13,174 nt of DNA from an uncultured Erysipelotrichaceae bacterium (GTDB taxonomy: Bacteria > Bacillota_I > Bacilli_A > RF39 > UBA660). Location: the NCBI GenBank assembly GCA_902766815.1, contig CACXEZ010000119.1, forward strand, positions 1 to 13,174. Reading direction: 5' to 3'. Shown here in pieces: positions 6,867 through 13,174 of this stretch; positions within the stretch are counted from its first letter, which is position 1, and each line of letters begins with the position of its first letter. Below the pieces are notes generated by a model. The model did not search any database. It was not told the origin of the DNA and saw nothing but the letters and a program-made list of their open reading frames with translations. The position numbers and the translations under genes were made by a program.

Positions 6867-8960
6867 ATGAAAAAAAGTTTAATTGTTCTTCAAGATGGTT
6901 ATAAAGAATGTGGAGCAGCTTCTTTATTATCTATTATTCGCTATTACAATGGTAATGTTTCAATGAGTAGATTGATAGAACTTACTAGTACGGATCAAGA
7001 TGGAACAGATTTTTACCACTTAAAATTAGCATCAGAAGAGATTGGGCTTGAGGCAGTTGGATGTCAAGTAGATAGCTTTAATCGTTTAAAAGAAATTCAT
7101 AAGCCCTTTATTTGTCAAATTATTCAGCATCATTATGAACATTTTGTTGTTGTGTATGAGATAAGAAAAAATAAAGTTATTTTGATGGATCCAGCATGTG
7201 GAGAGAGAAGTTTGTCTAGGGAAGATTTTGAATTGATATGGACAAGCTATGTGATGATTTTTTCTCCTGCTAAAAAACTTATTTCTTATAAAGAAGAAAA
7301 ATGTTTGAATGAAATTATTAAGAAGACAATTCAAAATAATAAGAGTATTGTCCTCAATATCCTTTTTCTTTCTATAATATTCATGATAATGTCTTTCTTT
7401 TGTGCTTTATATTTTGAATTTGTACTTGATTATGTTTTAGATACTGTATCTAGTAATTTACTTGTTATTACATTTATCTTTGCTATTTTATCTATTATAA
7501 AGTGTATTGCTAATTTTTTTAGGAATGAATTACTCATTTATTTGAATCAAAAAATTGATTGCTCTATCTTATTTTATACTTTCCAAAAAATCCTTTTACT
7601 TCCTTATAGTTATTACAAGAATAGAACAACTGGTGAAGTTATATCTAGGATCAATGATTTAATTTTTGTTAAAAATGTTTTAAATAAAATTATACTCACT
7701 GTATTTTTGGATTTAGTTGTTTGCTTTAGTTGTAGTATTATTTTGTTTTTTAGAAATACAAAGTTGTTTCTATTACTTGTTATAATTATTATCATTTATG
7801 TATTCATTTTTTATCTATTTAGACCTAGATTAAAAAGATATACTGAGATGAGTCAAAATAATTCTGCTAAATTAAATTCTTATTTAATTGAAACTATTAG
7901 TGGATTTGAAACAATTAAAAATATGCATTTGGAAAGTGTTGTGAATTGTAGGATAGAAGAACTTTATTTAAAGTCATTAAACGATAGTTTTCAATATGAT
8001 AATATAGGTAATTTAGAACTGTTTATGAAGGATATTGTTTCATTCATAGGAATATTGCTGGTGCAATTTTTGGGCTTTTCCTTTGTGATGAATGGACAGA
8101 TGTCTTTTGGTAGTTTGTTAACATTTACTTTTCTTGCAAATTATATTTTAGAACCTATTAATCATATTTTGGATTTAAATAAAGAATATTTTTATGCTGC
8201 TAATTCTATTAGAAGAGCAAATCATTTATTTGAAATAGAAAGTGAAAACTTAAATAAAACAACTAACTTTGTTTTAAAGGGAAATATTTTTATTCATCAT
8301 TTATCCTTTTGCTATAAAGAAGATCAAAAAATACTTAATGATGTTACTGTTCGGATTCGTGAAGGAGAACGTATTATGATATTAGGATCCTCAGGCAGTG
8401 GTAAAAGTACGATATTAAAATTATTATTGAAATATTATCATGTTCATCGAGATAGTATTTATTTAGATGGGATTGATTTGAATGATTTTTCGATTTCTAA
8501 TGTTAGAGAGCAAATTTCTTGTGTTTCTCAAAATGAATTTTTATATCATGATACTATTAAGAATAATATTGTTGCGAATCGGAGAGTAACAGATGAAGAA
8601 TTTTTAGAAGTAGCAAGATTGACATGTGTGGATGATTTTGTTAAAACAATGTTTCTTGGGTATGATACGAAGTTAGAAGAGAATGGTCTAAACTTATCTG
8701 GTGGTCAAAGGCAAAGAATTGTATTAGCGAGAATGCTCCTAAAGGCTAGTAAAATTATGCTTATTGATGAAGGATTAAATGCAGTAGATATTGATTTGGA
8801 GAGAAAGATTCTCAAAAACATCTTTTCTAAGTATTGTGATAAAACTATTATTATTGTATCTCATCGCACAGAAAATTTAGATCTATTTGATCAGATTATT
8901 CAACTTAAGAAGGGTGAAATAGTAGATGAATTTTGTTATTCTAAGGAGATAAGTATATGA
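6867..8960 (+). CDS. Peptidase-C39 ABC exporter for double-glycine leader peptides
   Basis: This is a bifunctional exporter (PCAT type) that cuts leader peptides after Gly-Gly and pumps the mature peptide out, acting as a membrane homodimer. At 697 aa it is a normal size. The N-terminal C39 domain (1 to ~135) has oxyanion Gln9, catalytic Cys15 in ECGAAS, His92 in HFVVV and Asp108 in MDPA, so the protease looks active. The membrane domain (about 155-450) has several long hydrophobic segments and the exporter motif TGEVISRIND. The ATPase domain has Walker A GSSGSGKST (507-515), signature LSGGQ (610-614), Walker B IMLIDE with Glu635, and H-loop His666. The D-loop reads GLNAVD rather than ATSALD. 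It starts at an ATG after AGAGGAGGT, overlaps the next gene by ATGA, and two GG-leader peptide genes follow 430 bases later as natural substrates. Confidence 0.95.
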   Translation: MKKSLIVLQDGYKECGAASLLSIIRYYNGNVSMSRLIELTSTDQDGTDFYHLKLASEEIGLEAVGCQVDSFNRLKEIHKPFICQIIQHHYEHFVVVYEIRKNKVILMDPACGERSLSREDFELIWTSYVMIFSPAKKLISYKEEKCLNEIIKKTIQNNKSIVLNILFLSIIFMIMSFFCALYFEFVLDYVLDTVSSNLLVITFIFAILSIIKCIANFFRNELLIYLNQKIDCSILFYTFQKILLLPYSYYKNRTTGEVISRINDLIFVKNVLNKIILTVFLDLVVCFSCSIILFFRNTKLFLLLVIIIIIYVFIFYLFRPRLKRYTEMSQNNSAKLNSYLIETISGFETIKNMHLESVVNCRIEELYLKSLNDSFQYDNIGNLELFMKDIVSFIGILLVQFLGFSFVMNGQMSFGSLLTFTFLANYILEPINHILDLNKEYFYAANSIRRANHLFEIESENLNKTTNFVLKGNIFIHHLSFCYKEDQKILNDVTVRIREGERIMILGSSGSGKSTILKLLLKYYHVHRDSIYLDGIDLNDFSISNVREQISCVSQNEFLYHDTIKNNIVANRRVTDEEFLEVARLTCVDDFVKTMFLGYDTKLEENGLNLSGGQRQRIVLARMLLKASKIMLIDEGLNAVDIDLERKILKNIFSKYCDKTIIIVSHRTENLDLFDQIIQLKKGEIVDEFCYSKEISI

Positions 8961-9391
8961 TTGATCGATATATTATTTTACATCGAAAGCCTAGAGTTTT
9001 GATGAAGGTATTTATTTTTAATATATTTTTATTAACAGGATTGGTTATCTGGGGTATTAATACGTTCATGTATCAAAATTATTTTCAAGTTCACTCCCAA
9101 GTCTTAAATCTAAACTCCTATTACTTTCTAGAAGTATTAATACCAGTAAAGGAGGTTAATACAGTAACTTATCAAAACAAATTATGGATAAATAAAAAGG
9201 AATACCATTATAGGGTTATTGATCAAGGTAATAATATTACTTATTTAGATGGTGATAACTATCTCACTTTATACTTAGCAGTAGATGATTTAGAAAAGAT
9301 GTATCAAATTAATGGCTATCATATTGATATTAGAATAGCCAAGGAGAAAGAAACTATTTTTCAAATACTTAAGAATAAGGAGGAAGTATAA
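8957..9391 (+). CDS. Small HlyD-like accessory membrane protein of the peptide exporter
   Basis: A 144-aa protein with a basic N-terminus (HRKPR, 9-13), one membrane segment at about 18-37 and a soluble, strand-rich domain of about 100 residues predicted outside the membrane. The order resembles HlyD/bacteriocin-accessory proteins: short cytoplasmic tail, single membrane pass, then a beta-barrel-like region starting near EVLIPV (59-64) and ending in an AVDDLEKMYQING-like stretch. The long coiled-coil hairpin and lipoyl halves are absent, since classical partners are about 400-470 aa. ATGA overlap with the exporter and TAATG overlap with the first peptide gene tie it to the same system. It could be a minimal adaptor, a chaperone, or the immunity protein. 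I could not assign it to a named family. Confidence 0.75.
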   Translation: MIDRYIILHRKPRVLMKVFIFNIFLLTGLVIWGINTFMYQNYFQVHSQVLNLNSYYFLEVLIPVKEVNTVTYQNKLWINKKEYHYRVIDQGNNITYLDGDNYLTLYLAVDDLEKMYQINGYHIDIRIAKEKETIFQILKNKEEV

Positions 9392-9534
9392 TGAGTGGCA
9401 TTTCAAATGAACAAATGAAACAAGTTAGAGGAGGTTCTATCAATTGGGGACTAATGGCAGGAATTAGTGCGGTAGCATCTTTTGTCATTGGTATATTTGA
9501 TGGATGGACAAATCCTAAAAAATGTAATCGCTAA
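9391..9534 (+). CDS. Double-glycine leader peptide 1 (putative bacteriocin alpha/beta subunit)
   Basis: A 47-aa gene whose ATG overlaps the stop of the accessory gene (TAATG), with AAGGAGGAAG just upstream as ribosome site. Residues 1-15 form a GG-type leader: Gly14-Gly15 at -2/-1, hydrophobic Val12, Met9 and Ile4 at -4, -7 and -12, and acidic Glu7 nearby. The predicted mature peptide is 32 residues from Ser16. It has a hydrophobic helix-like core containing GxxxG (Gly20, Gly24), a Trp at each end of the core (19, 39), and a short basic tail KKCNR with the only Cys (45). This build fits class IIb unmodified bacteriocins, in which paired peptides insert into target membranes. A signalling peptide role is the alternative. 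Confidence 0.85.
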   Translation: MSGISNEQMKQVRGGSINWGLMAGISAVASFVIGIFDGWTNPKKCNR

Positions 9535-9540
9535 AAAGAA

Positions 9541-9557
9541 AGGAGAGGGTTAATGTG
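9541..9557 (+). promoter_or_regulatory. Ribosome site deciding the GTG start of peptide 2
   Basis: AGGAGAGGG (9541-9549) precedes TTAATGTGAAA. An ATG at 9553 is followed at once by TGA, so it cannot serve. The overlapping GTG at 9555, 5 bases after the purine run, opens a frame encoding a canonical GG leader. No in-frame ATG lies upstream. Confidence 0.7.
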
Positions 9558-9716
9558 AAAAAATTACAAAAAGATGATATGAAAAAAATTAAAGGCGGTG
9601 CTGGTTTTACAGCTACTATGCTAAATGCTTTTGTTAGAACTGTATCCACTATGTTTTCTGTTGGACAAGCAGTTGGTTCTGCCATCAGGAGAGCTATTAA
9701 TGGAAGTTATTGTTAA
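9555..9716 (+). CDS. Double-glycine leader peptide 2 (putative bacteriocin partner subunit)
   Basis: A 53-aa gene starting with GTG, 20 bases after peptide 1. Residues 1-15 are a GG leader: Gly14-Gly15, with Ile12, Met9 and Leu4 at -4, -7 and -12 and Asp8 at -8. It has the same 15-residue length as peptide 1, so one exporter should process both. The predicted mature peptide has 38 residues from Ala16. It is amphipathic, with GxxxG (Gly37, Gly41), a basic SAIRRAIN stretch and a C-terminal SYC with the single Cys53. The two mature peptides are different in sequence but alike in design, as in two-peptide bacteriocins. A long terminator follows within a few bases. No separate immunity gene comes after it. 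Confidence 0.85.
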   Translation: MKKLQKDDMKKIKGGAGFTATMLNAFVRTVSTMFSVGQAVGSAIRRAINGSYC

Positions 9717-9721
9717 TTTTA

Positions 9722-9764
9722 AAAAATGGGTGAATCATTTAAATGATTTGCTCATTTTTCTTTT
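9722..9764 (+). terminator. Long intrinsic terminator of the peptide cassette
   Basis: Bases 9722-9740 pair with 9741-9759 in an almost complete self-complementary stem; three of the pairs are G-U and a few central bases must form the loop around TTTAAA. The descending arm runs into TTTTTCTTTTATTT. It lies 5 bases after the peptide 2 stop, so it closes that operon. The -35 region of the uvrC promoter lies inside its 3' arm. Confidence 0.8.
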
Positions 9765-9776
9765 ATTTGCTATAAT
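9748..9776 (+). promoter_or_regulatory. Extended -10 promoter for uvrC
   Basis: TGC directly before TATAAT (9771-9776) makes an extended -10 element (9768-9776). The -35 candidate TTGCTC (9748-9753), 17 bases upstream, is weak, as expected for an extended -10 promoter. It is interleaved with the preceding terminator. Confidence 0.7.
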
Positions 9777-9816
9777 GGAGTCGAGAAATGTGAATGTAAA
9801 GTTTGGAGAGATTTTC

Positions 9817-11595
9817 ATGATTTTAGAAAAATTATCACTAGTACCCCATCATCCAGGGTGCTACTTAATGAAAGATAAAAATGGAGTTATTATTTATGTT
9901 GGTAAATCTAAAAATTTAAAGAACCGTTTAAATTCTTATTTTAAGTCTAGTCATACTGGTAAAACAGCAATGTTGGTTAGAGATATTGTTGATTTTGAAT
10001 ATATATTAACTTCTTCTAATTTAGAAGCTTTGCTTTTAGAAATTAATTTAATAAAGAAATATGATCCTAAGTATAATATTTTGCTTAGGGATGATAAATC
10101 ATATCCTTATATAGAAATTACTAATGAAAAGATATTTAGGTTATTAGTAGTTAGAAATCCTAATGTGAAAAAAAAGAGAGATACTAAATTATTTGGGCCA
10201 TTTCCTAATGTAACGGCAGCTAGGAGAGTCGTAGATTTAATTAATCGAATTTATCCTTTGAGAAAGTGTCGTACTTATGAAAAAAAGGTATGTTTATATT
10301 ATCATATTCACGAGTGTTTGGGCTATTGTGAATATGAAGTTGATGAAGAAATTATGAAAAATATGCGTAATGAGATTATTTCATTTTTAAATGGCAATCA
10401 TGCAGTGGTAACGGAGAAGTTAAAACATATGATGGAAGAAGCTTCTTCTAAGATGCAATATGAGAAAGCTTTGGAATATAAAGAACTTTTAGATTATATT
10501 GCTATTACATTAGAAAGACAAAAAGTAGAACTAGATGATAATTATGATAGGGATATTATAGGTTACTATATGGAAAAGGGATATCTTTCAATGCAAATAT
10601 TATTTATTCGTGGTGGGAAATTGTTAGATCAGAAACAGGACTTATTTCCAATGATAGATATTTTAGAAGAAGAAGTTACTACTTATATTTCGAAATTTTA
10701 TGATAAACATAAGATACATCCACACGAGGTGTTAGTTCCTGAATTTATTGATAAAGATATGTTAAGGGAAGCTTTTCAAATTAACTTTGTTACACCTTTT
10801 AAAGGTAAAAAGAAGAATATGATGGATTTGAGTAGTGAGAATGCCAAAAACTATTTGAATGAGCAATTGATGCTAGTAGAAAGAAATGAAGAGAAGACAT
10901 TGGGGGCTATTCATGAATTAGAACAGGTTTTAGGGATTGATGATATTAGTAGAATTGAACTTTTTGATAATGCTCATCTCTTTGGTACCTTTAATGTATC
11001 TGGTATGGTTGTTTTTATTGATGGAAAACCGGCGAAAAATGAGTATAGAAAATTTAAAATATCTATTGATACTAATGATGATTATGGAACTATGAGAGAA
11101 GTTATTTATAGAAGATATTTTAGAGTTTTAAAAGATCATTTGACTATGCCTGATTTAATTATTGTTGATGGTGGAGTTGGACAATTAAATGTAGCAAGAG
11201 AAGTTTTAACATCTTTAAATTTAAATATTCCCACGGTCGGACTTAAAAAAAATGATAAGCATAATACTTCGGAATTGATTGGTGGAAAAGAAGGAGAAGT
11301 TATTTCTATTGATAAGAAAAGTAATCTTTTCTTATTACTTACTAAGATGCAAGATGAGGTACATAATTTTACAATTAGTTATCATCGTCAAATTAGAAGT
11401 AAAGGATCTTTATCTAGTATTTTGGATCATATGGAAGGAATTGGTGAAGTAAGAAAGAAAAAATTACTTAAAAAATATAAAACTATATCTAAGATGAAAA
11501 ATGCATCTTTAGAAGAATTAGAAGAAATTTTACCAAAAAATGTGGCAATTCAGTTTCAAAAATTCTTAAATCAGAGTGATTTTTTAGAAAAATAG
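9817..11595 (+). CDS. uvrC: UvrABC excinuclease subunit C
   Basis: UvrC makes both incisions around bulky DNA lesions in nucleotide excision repair, after UvrA/UvrB recognition. With this start it is 592 aa, the normal size. The GIY-YIG nuclease domain has PGCYLMKD (13-20), Tyr27 in YVGK, Arg37 and Glu75 for the 3' cut. A Cys cluster (CxxxxxxxC, x7, C, xxx, C) follows, matching the proposed [4Fe-4S] ligands. Then come a UVR segment near MMEEASSKMQYEKALEYK, the RNase-H-like domain (FDNAH, IIVDGGVGQL, DEVHNF) and a C-terminal helix-hairpin-helix (MEGIGEVRKKKL). The open frame continues upstream to 9625, but that part overlaps peptide 2 and the terminator. GGAGAG (9805-9810) placed 6 bases before ATG 9817 and the family N-terminus set the start. 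Confidence 0.96.
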   Translation: MILEKLSLVPHHPGCYLMKDKNGVIIYVGKSKNLKNRLNSYFKSSHTGKTAMLVRDIVDFEYILTSSNLEALLLEINLIKKYDPKYNILLRDDKSYPYIEITNEKIFRLLVVRNPNVKKKRDTKLFGPFPNVTAARRVVDLINRIYPLRKCRTYEKKVCLYYHIHECLGYCEYEVDEEIMKNMRNEIISFLNGNHAVVTEKLKHMMEEASSKMQYEKALEYKELLDYIAITLERQKVELDDNYDRDIIGYYMEKGYLSMQILFIRGGKLLDQKQDLFPMIDILEEEVTTYISKFYDKHKIHPHEVLVPEFIDKDMLREAFQINFVTPFKGKKKNMMDLSSENAKNYLNEQLMLVERNEEKTLGAIHELEQVLGIDDISRIELFDNAHLFGTFNVSGMVVFIDGKPAKNEYRKFKISIDTNDDYGTMREVIYRRYFRVLKDHLTMPDLIIVDGGVGQLNVAREVLTSLNLNIPTVGLKKNDKHNTSELIGGKEGEVISIDKKSNLFLLLTKMQDEVHNFTISYHRQIRSKGSLSSILDHMEGIGEVRKKKLLKKYKTISKMKNASLEELEEILPKNVAIQFQKFLNQSDFLEK

Positions 11596-11636
11596 TTAAA
11601 TTTTTCAGAATATTTGCTTAAAGTAAAGAAAATGTC

Positions 11637-11665
11637 TTGACAAGAGTAAACTAAGATGATACAAT
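11637..11665 (+). promoter_or_regulatory. Strong promoter for the surface adhesin gene
   Basis: A perfect TTGACA (11637-11642), a 17-base spacer and TACAAT (11660-11665), preceded by TG one base earlier (11657-11658) as an extended -10. This is the best -35 in the window and predicts high expression. No terminator hairpin for uvrC is visible between 11596 and 11636. Confidence 0.8.
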
Positions 11666-11691
11666 ACTAAGCTAACAAAAGGGGGATTATG

Positions 11692-13174
11692 ATGAAAAAA
11701 TATTTTGAAAGATTTTTAAAATTGGTAATGTTATTTGTGGTAACATTATCAGCTACAACTGTTGTTAGTGCTGAAACGGCACCATCAAAGTTGACAATGA
11801 CTTATTACAACAAGGCAAGTACACCAGTAAGTTTTCCAGCAACGTTTCATGTAAAGAAGACTACTGGCGGTAAGTATGCTTATTGTACTTATTATTCTAA
11901 AAGACCACCTGTTACTAGTGTATCATATACTAGAGGTAATCAAGTTAGTGATAATGGTATCAACTATATTTTAAAACAATCATATAATGCTAGTAATGAT
12001 GATTCATTCTTTATTTATCAAACAGCATTATGGACTTATATGATTGATAAAGGAATTATGCCGGGTGCTTATTATGATTTAACTGTATTTAGATCAACTG
12101 TTAATAATAGTAGTTCAAGTACTGCTACTCAAATTAGAAATTTAGTTAGTAATGCTAAGAAAGCTAGTGCTAATGATACAAGTGCACCTACTATAAAATT
12201 AAGTACAAATGGGGTAAGTTTTAATTATAATTCAAGTAATGGAACATATGTTTCTACACCGATTACTGTTACTAGTTCTACTGGAAAGTATACGGTTTTG
12301 TTAAGTGGCGCTCCAACTGGAAGTAAGGCTAGTATTAGTGGAAATAAAGTGACAGTTACTGTTCCTCAAAATAAGATGACTAGTTTAAGTACTAAAATTA
12401 CCATTACTGTAAGTAATAGTAAAGATGTTTATACTTCTTATTACTATAGTCCAAGTAATAGTGCTTATCAAACTATGGCTACTACATTTAAGGAAACTAA
12501 AACAGCTAAAGCAAGTGGAACATTAGTTATTAATAAGACTGTATCTGTTGATGTTATTAAGACTGATGAAGGTGGTGTAGCTCTTAGTGGTGCTACTATG
12601 CAGGTAGTAAATAGTAAGGGAGTAGCTGTTGATACTTGGACAACTGATGGAAATAAACATACTGTATCTGGATTATCAGAGGGTGTTTATACAGTAAAAG
12701 AAACAGCTGCACCTAAGGGATATGTCTTAAGTGGTGAAACTATTAAATTTACGGTTAATTCTGATGGAACGATTGTGAATAGTAATAATCAATCATTAAA
12801 ATTAATTCAATTTAAGAATACAAAAACTTCTGTTACTATTAGTAAGCAAGATATTACGAATAGTAAAGAGTTACCAGGTGCTAGTCTAGTTATTAAAGAT
12901 ACAACTGGTAAGGAGATTGCTAAGTGGACATCTTCTTCTAAACCATATGTTATTAAAGGTTTAGCAGCTGGTACTTATACATTGACTGAAACTGTAGCAC
13001 CAAATGGATATGTTTTAAGTACTGAAACAATTACTTTTAAATTAGATAATAATGGTAAATTATATGATGCTAGTGGTAAAAATGTTTCTAGTATTGTAAT
13101 GTATAATAAGCCAGTAGAGAAAAAGATTTGTATAAATGAAAATGGTAAATACTATGGTAAAGATGGTAGCGTAG
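11692..13174 (+). CDS. Secreted thioester-domain adhesin with Cna-B/SpaA-like isopeptide domains (3' end cut off)
   Basis: The first 494 residues of a surface protein that runs past the window edge. A signal peptide covers about 1-27 (basic start, hydrophobic core, likely cleavage after VSA). Next is a Cys-Gln thioester domain: Cys65 in YAYC and Gln110 in YQTALW, the two residues that form an internal thioester able to bond covalently to host surface groups in Gram-positive adhesins. A Ser/Thr-rich beta region (about 160-275) follows. Two Cna-B domains then show the full isopeptide triads: Lys290, Glu337 (ETAAPKGY) and Asn376; and Lys385, Glu433 (ETVAPNGY) and Asn472. The last visible part (KKICINENGKYYG) may start another repeat. 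GGGGG (11681-11685) fits ATG 11692 better than ATG 11689. A sortase signal would be downstream and is not seen. Confidence 0.92.
   Translation, partial: MKKYFERFLKLVMLFVVTLSATTVVSAETAPSKLTMTYYNKASTPVSFPATFHVKKTTGGKYAYCTYYSKRPPVTSVSYTRGNQVSDNGINYILKQSYNASNDDSFFIYQTALWTYMIDKGIMPGAYYDLTVFRSTVNNSSSSTATQIRNLVSNAKKASANDTSAPTIKLSTNGVSFNYNSSNGTYVSTPITVTSSTGKYTVLLSGAPTGSKASISGNKVTVTVPQNKMTSLSTKITITVSNSKDVYTSYYYSPSNSAYQTMATTFKETKTAKASGTLVINKTVSVDVIKTDEGGVALSGATMQVVNSKGVAVDTWTTDGNKHTVSGLSEGVYTVKETAAPKGYVLSGETIKFTVNSDGTIVNSNNQSLKLIQFKNTKTSVTISKQDITNSKELPGASLVIKDTTGKEIAKWTSSSKPYVIKGLAAGTYTLTETVAPNGYVLSTETITFKLDNNGKLYDASGKNVSSIVMYNKPVEKKICINENGKYYGKDGSV

Noticed and set aside
7086..7795. Two minus-strand frames inside the C39 exporter gene
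   Set aside because: Antisense shadows of a well-conserved coding region; Asn/Lys/Phe composition only reflects AT richness.
9433..9441. AGAGGAGGT inside peptide 1 as an internal ribosome site
   Set aside because: It is simply the Arg-Gly-Gly codons of the leader cleavage site, and no start codon follows at suitable distance.
9625..9816. Upstream extension of the uvrC frame to an ATG-like start at 9625
   Set aside because: It runs through peptide 2, the terminator and the uvrC promoter; the encoded residues do not resemble UvrC, and ATG 9817 has a good ribosome site and the family N-terminus.
1..13174. CRISPR array, tRNA/rRNA genes, insertion sequences, prophage attachment sites
   Set aside because: No regularly spaced repeats, cloverleaf-like segments, transposase frames or flanking direct repeats were seen on reading the window.

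Overview
The window is AT-rich and codes entirely on the + strand. UGA is used as a normal stop (tsaE, fhs, the ABC exporter) and Trp is TGG, so this is code 11, not a Mycoplasma-type code. Strong sigma-A promoters, AGGAGG-type ribosome sites, Firmicute-type UvrC and HemW, and a thioester/Cna-B surface protein together suggest a low-GC Bacillota. An uncultivated gut or host-associated Bacilli lineage (Erysipelotrichales/RF39-like) is my best guess; it is inferred from character, not from a database match.

Layout. (1) 1-222 is the 3' end of a truncated gene, possibly a WYL-type regulator. (2) 265-5424 is a tightly packed operon behind one consensus promoter: tsaE, tsaB, a short rimI-like acetyltransferase and tsaD (the t6A tRNA-modification set), then fhs (one-carbon folate metabolism) and hemW (radical SAM/heme chaperone). 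Junctions overlap or are separated by a few bases. (3) 5448-6652 has its own promoter, an anchored thioredoxin-fold-like protein of unknown function, a HAD/5'-nucleotidase-like phosphatase and a good intrinsic terminator. (4) 6653-9764 is an accessory cassette: a peptidase-C39 ABC exporter, a very small HlyD-like membrane protein, and two small genes, too short for routine ORF calling, encoding double-glycine leader peptides of 47 and 53 aa. It ends at a long terminator hairpin. (5) 9768-11595 is uvrC, whose extended -10 promoter is interleaved with that terminator. (6) 11637 to the end is a strong promoter and a secreted adhesin with signal peptide, Cys-Gln thioester domain and at least two isopeptide Cna-B/SpaA-like domains, cut by the window edge.

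The most interesting part is region 4. It looks like a complete production and export unit for a two-component (class IIb-like) bacteriocin or signalling peptide pair. Both predicted mature peptides carry a GxxxG motif and one Cys near the C-terminus. The exporter has an intact C39 protease and intact ATPase motifs. The accessory protein is far smaller than a classical HlyD-family partner, and no dedicated immunity gene is visible. The adhesin in region 6 is a second host-interaction or competition factor. The rest is housekeeping: tRNA t6A, folate, heme/Fe-S and excision repair.
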